A stretch of DNA of 64,000 nt from the NCBI GenBank assembly GCA_008921705.1, contig VFFE01007128.1, forward strand, positions 3,120,249 through 3,184,248, read 5' to 3'. A model generated the notes under the pieces. The model had not been told where the DNA came from, searched no databases, and worked only from the letters and a program-made list of their open reading frames with translations. Of this stretch, positions 59,657 to 64,000 are shown in pieces. The DNA is from Burhinus oedicnemus. Taxonomy: Eukaryota > Chordata > Aves > Charadriiformes > Burhinidae. The position numbers and the translations under genes are program-made. Numbering within the stretch: position 1 is the first letter of the stretch; every line of letters starts with the position of its first letter.

Positions 59657-60748
59657 TTGTCATCAGTGACTGGATTTATTGAATTTTTTCTGATCAGAGC
59701 ATAAGTAGCATAAAATGTATCCCTAAGGCTGCATTCCTAAGAAGAAATAAATCATACCAATAAAGTAAGCAGAGTTTTTGTTAATGTAGTGATACAATCA
59801 TTCACTTACATTAAAAATAACAAAGAATGCTGATGTAGTATCAGTTGGATTTTTTTATTTAGTCTGAGTTGCCATAGCAACCACAGGACTCATGAGATTA
59901 CATTTTAATTAAAAATCTCCTAGTAATTCTGATTCTAACAATTGCTTCTCATAAAACACAGTATGCTAATGTGCATATTAAATGTAGAGGAGGTTGATGA
60001 ATATACTGGTCACTAGAATTTTAGTATGCTTATAGGAGGGTAAATCCAGATTCAGCGTATCAGCTAATCTCTTTCAATCTTGCATATTACTGAAATATGA
60101 CAGGAAAAGTAAAACCAAATCTTTGTCAGGTGGTTTTGTAGAAAAAGCTGGAAAAAGTAAGAAACATGTTACGTCCTTGCACATATTAAAATCAACACAA
60201 TCAACAATTAAATAACAATACATGTTATGTTTGTCTGCAGGACTGCAGAAATATTGCCGCCCCTTCTTAAATCAGGTGCCAATTTCATGGCTAGTGAATT
60301 TAGGAGTGACTCCTGTAAAAACAGAATCAGAGACCATGAAGCGTGTTAACGGGAAAATTGCATGTGTTCCTGAGAACTAAATATCCAGTTAGATTGTTTT
60401 GCATTTGAAAGACCTCTAAAAACAATCAAACATCTGAGTCCTACCAGATAGCTTAGAGAACTATCTAGTCAAAATACAAAACCATTTATGGAAGGATATC
60501 ATTAAGAATCAGTTTTGAATTGACCGACCTCAACTTCTTCCTTGGTCCTTTTCAGTAAGCCAAACACCTCTAGGTGTTAACATCTTACTCTCTAAAGTTT
60601 GGTACCAGCAGAATTAAGAATGCAAAGCTGTCATTGCACTGCTTTTCCACTCATGCAACTGTAGCTACCCGTCTTGTTTTACTTGAAATAAATGATGGAC
60701 TAATTAAACAATAGAAAGGTAAAATTATTTGTCCATAAGGTAGGACTG
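59657..60748. other. Noncoding DNA with a candidate regulatory cluster
   Basis: No exon is recognised. The segment 59860-60010 combines a perfect X-box, homeobox cores and POU-like words. A near-palindrome AACACCT-CT-AGGTGTT lies at 60563-60578. Confidence 0.55.
59868..59881. promoter_or_regulatory. RFX X-box, GTTGCCATAGCAAC
   Basis: The 14-mer fits the palindromic RFX-family site (GTNRCC-N-RGYAAC type). RFX factors bind such sites at ciliary and other genes. It lies about 210 bp downstream of the CR1 end and outside the repeat. No nearby promoter or exon is visible, so a distal enhancer is the more likely setting. Functional use is inferred. Confidence 0.55.
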
Positions 60749-60925
60749 CTTTTTTCTTTATTTTTCTTTTTTCCTTTTTTCTTTTTTCTTTTTTCTTTTT
60801 TTTTCTTTTTTCTTTTTTCTTTTTTCTTTTTTCTTTTTTCTTTTTTCTTTTTTCTTTTTTCTTTTTTTTTTTTTCTTTCTCTTTTTTCCTTTTTTTCTTT
60901 TTTTCTTTTTTTTTTTTTTTTTTTT
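60749..60925. repeat. Expanded CTTTTTT heptamer repeat
   Basis: About 177 bp of pure pyrimidine is built mainly from CTTTTTT units (clearest at about 60774-60863) with flanking T-runs and TTTCTT variants. On the minus strand it is an A-rich GAAAAAA array. Length is likely unstable. Confidence 0.95.
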
Positions 60926-63900
60926 GATATGTGAGATTTTTTTACCTGTCCTAAACTGAATCTGAAAATTTTAAACAGAAAATCTCAAATATAACCATAA
61001 ATCAGGTCCCAAATGTTTATTCTGGGACAGTTAGGAGTCAAGTATTGAAATAAACATACTGGAAAGTTACTTGAATCTGGCTATTTGTCACAAATAATGT
61101 CAGCTTCAACTGGAGAAACATTTGGGGAGGAAGGAGGTTACACCAGAAAACTTGTAACCACTGCTACTACTCATGCAATATTGGCGATTACAACCTCCAT
61201 TCCTGCCAGTCAACAGATACATAACTCTTTGCATGTTTTTAACCTCTTTGATCTTCAGGCTGTTTACAAATTCTGGGATTTCCGACTTCTTATAGTTTGC
61301 AATAATTTATGGAAAGGGTGTGGAATAAACATTTCAAGTATCATAGATTTATTCCATGTGATGGAGCAATAATCTCCTGTCTTCAAGTAATTTTGATAAA
61401 CACATCCAACTAACCTGCTCGCCTTCAAACCAGTATGAAATATTGGCTAAAGTTTTCTACCAGACTGTATTTCTCAGTTACATATAATAGGACTTTCTTG
61501 GTAAAGATTGTGTTAAAATGTAGCCACATTTTCCAGTATATCCATTGTACCACATCTGCTTTTAAGTATTCACGTAGGATGCAGGTTCAAGGAGAAAATC
61601 AAGAAAGAATATTCGTATACAGATCAAACTGGGCTGAAATAGGAAATTGGTGGCTGGATAGTTATTGGATGATTCAGTTCTGTGTCTCTGTGGCACTGAA
61701 TGATGTTGTAATGATGTACATGTATTTCAAACTGACCTGGTTATGACGTTTCATGCTATGCAATACCAATGTGATATAATTCAATATCCTCTGCACAATG
61801 CGTTAGCTGCTTAATTAATTGCACTAATGACATTGTCCAGCATTTTACATTTCGTGACAGAAGATTAGGCTGAAGTAACATTCAGCCTAAAAATATATTC
61901 ATATAAAAATTCAGTAAGATTATCCCAAGATACCATCTGCAATATGAGCAACTATAAATATCTATTCCAGACTATAATGAATTTACTCAGTTGAAAATTT
62001 TTTGATGTTGAATAAACAGAGTTGCATGCTTCCTGGTTATGTTATTATTTAGGGTAGAAATGCTTTTTGGGTTTTTTTGTAGTTGAGTTAGAACATATTT
62101 TAGATTCAAAGAAACATAAAAAAGGACAATAAAAGTAATCTGAAATATCAGAGAAGTATATAGCCATATGCTATACTTAACCTAAATATCCTGTAATTGT
62201 GGCATTGAACGTGAGAAGCACTTTGTCATTTTTAATGGTAAAGTTAAAAAAAATGAGAAAAAAAAACTCAAAAAACCCCCAAAAAAACTAAAGAACAAAA
62301 TTACTTCTGGGACAGAATAAATTACTGTTGTTATGACCATAAAAACTTCTCTCCCTCCACTCTGTGAAGGTTCATTATTGCTGTATGGTTGTGGTATAGG
62401 ACCGCATTTTCATAACTAATTCAAGAAACAAATGAATCTATTTAGATTACAGCCCCGAGCAGTTAACTCACTCTGCTTTGTTTGAGTAGAACTTTACATT
62501 GAACTTCATGTTCTGTATTTCTATTCTCTCCAGAAATGGAATTTGCATGATCGGAATTTCCAGAAACATTTGCAACATCGCAGCAAAATAGAAGCTGCTA
62601 GGATCTGAACAATCTTGAAATACGGCTCTTTTCTTCAGATGTCTACAACAAGCCCTAAAATTTTATTTTGATTATTTCAAGAGAGGTGTAAAGTAAGGCC
62701 AAGCTGTTATCTCCAACAGAAAACTTAGAGAATTCCCTTGGTGAAATAAAAGGTTAAATGCAGGCTAACCTCCTCTAATTTAACCAATGAGATTGAGAGA
62801 AGCATTCAGAAAAATGCTGAACAGATACTAAGGATATTTCATGCTCTGGTGTTAAATAATAATGCAACCTGGATGAAAAACGTAGTATGAAGTTAGTGAA
62901 TGGGTTACAGATACACATTTGCACAAGGTGAAGAAAACTCTTCCAGTAAATGTTAAGTAGAATTTTTATGCCAAATTTTGTGCTAGTGCCTGCAAAAAGC
63001 AATATGTACTAGCAATTTAACTAAGTATGTGATTAATAATTAAACTAAATAGCTGATTAGCAGTTGCATCAAGAATGTAGGAGTGCCTGCATGTATACGA
63101 ATGTCTATAAAAATAATCTCTAAATCATAAGAAGCTTTTAACAGTGTTTAGAAATTGTTTGATTATGACACAGAAGAAAACAATTTTCCATATGGTGTTT
63201 TCTCTCTGGCTCGAAACATTGGCTTTCATGTAGAGTAAGGTTTTTCCATTTTTGTGCTACCCTTATGACACCAGCATAGAAGTAGTATCATTAGTGATCT
63301 CCAGTAAGTAACTAAATGTTAGGGAAGCTCGTATCCGTGTGTTACAATTGTTTGATCACCTGCTGTTATAACAGATGACATTTTCCCTTTTGAGTAGCTG
63401 AGGGGGAAAAAAAAAAGCTGTATACAAGTTTATCCTGAGAGATTACCAACATGTGGATGGCAAATAAAATTGCACAAAGTTGAACTTTTTTGTTTTGTGT
63501 AATCTTTCAAAATATGACCAGAAAAGTTATATGCAGTTCTGTAGATCACGACACAAGAATTTGATATTGAAAATATTCCTTGTATTTTATAGAATTCAAA
63601 TTTTCAGGGGGTGTTCCTGAAACTGAATTTTCTTTTGTGTTTTCTTCCTTTTTTTTTTTTTCCTTCAGATTGTTACTTTTTACCTTTTTTTGTCATTTAT
63701 TCAAAGGCTTTTGCTTCAGTGTTGTCTTAACCTCCATGCTAGGAAGAATTTCCATGAAGTCAAGTAGATCAGTGTCTAGGGTTGTTACATAATGTTTAGT
63801 GTGATATTTTTAAGGATCTGAGATATACCTTTATGCAATACTAATGGTATTCATTTTGTTTCTGGTTTTGTTTATGATTTCTTCATTAAATGTAGAATTT

Positions 63901-64000
63901 CCTGCTACACAGTATACAGACTTTTTAATTCTCTCATCAATGTCCTTTTTTCAGTCTAGTGGTGATATGTTTCAGCAGCGCAGGGGTGCATGTGAAATGC
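60926..64000. other. Unique noncoding DNA, no gene seen
   Basis: AT-rich DNA with chance frames of up to 103 codons (61435-61746), unrecognised. A perfect hairpin TTAGGCTGAA-GTAACA-TTCAGCCTAA lies at 61864-61889. An A-rich AAAACCCCC patch lies at about 62248-62290 and a T-run near 63650. Nothing further could be assigned. Confidence 0.6.
61864..61889. other. Perfect 10-bp hairpin, 6-nt loop
   Basis: TTAGGCTGAA and TTCAGCCTAA are exact reverse complements around GTAACA. It is too short for a microRNA precursor. Confidence 0.9.

Noticed and set aside
1..64000. tRNA, rRNA, CRISPR arrays, bacterial operons or phage modules
   Set aside because: No cloverleaf with A/B boxes, no rRNA core sequence, no regularly spaced repeats and no dense coding were seen; the sequence is vertebrate in character.

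Overview
The window reads as a piece of bird nuclear genome that is intronic or intergenic. It is visibly AT-rich and CpG-poor. Its repeats are typically avian: several 5'-truncated CR1 (chicken repeat 1) LINE copies, most ending in ATTCTATG-type octamers, and endogenous-retrovirus LTRs with TGTCGT/ACGACA-type ends. The LTR types suggest a neoavian bird rather than a reptile or mammal, but the species cannot be named from sequence alone. Two 20-N blocks (5533-5552 and 53840-53859) are assembly gaps.

No host protein-coding exon, tRNA, rRNA or CRISPR array could be recognised. Nearly all open frames are 60-100 codons long, as expected by chance in AT-rich DNA. The only frames with recognisable protein homology lie inside CR1 copies and are broken reverse-transcriptase tails.

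Layout: 1-1596 unique DNA; 1597-2159 CR1 (+); 3119-3230 CR1 tail (-); 5253-5576 a weak LTR candidate around the first gap; 10252-10301 and 10694-10740 CR1 tail scraps; 10801-10906 A/C-rich low complexity; 12540-14160 a pyrimidine-biased stretch; 16169-16715 a solo ERV LTR (-); 16716-32879 mostly unique DNA containing a striking 54-position foldback at 26264-26386; 32880-33005 a probable ancient MIR/L2-type SINE tail; 40553-40735 a probable old amniote repeat with a hairpin core; 42802-43361 and 46041-46657 CR1 copies (-); 53596-53839 a second ERV LTR (-) running into a gap; 58553-59656 the longest CR1 (+), which keeps the RT FADD motif; 59868-59881 a canonical RFX X-box inside a conserved-element-like AT-rich segment; 60749-60925 an expanded CTTTTTT heptamer repeat; the rest unique AT-rich DNA.

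No set of genes works together here. The main interest is the long RNA-like hairpin at 26264-26386, the nested palindrome in the second LTR, a possible compensatory change in the CR1 3' hairpin, the X-box/POU cluster, and a few conserved-noncoding-like segments. No new multi-gene system is visible.
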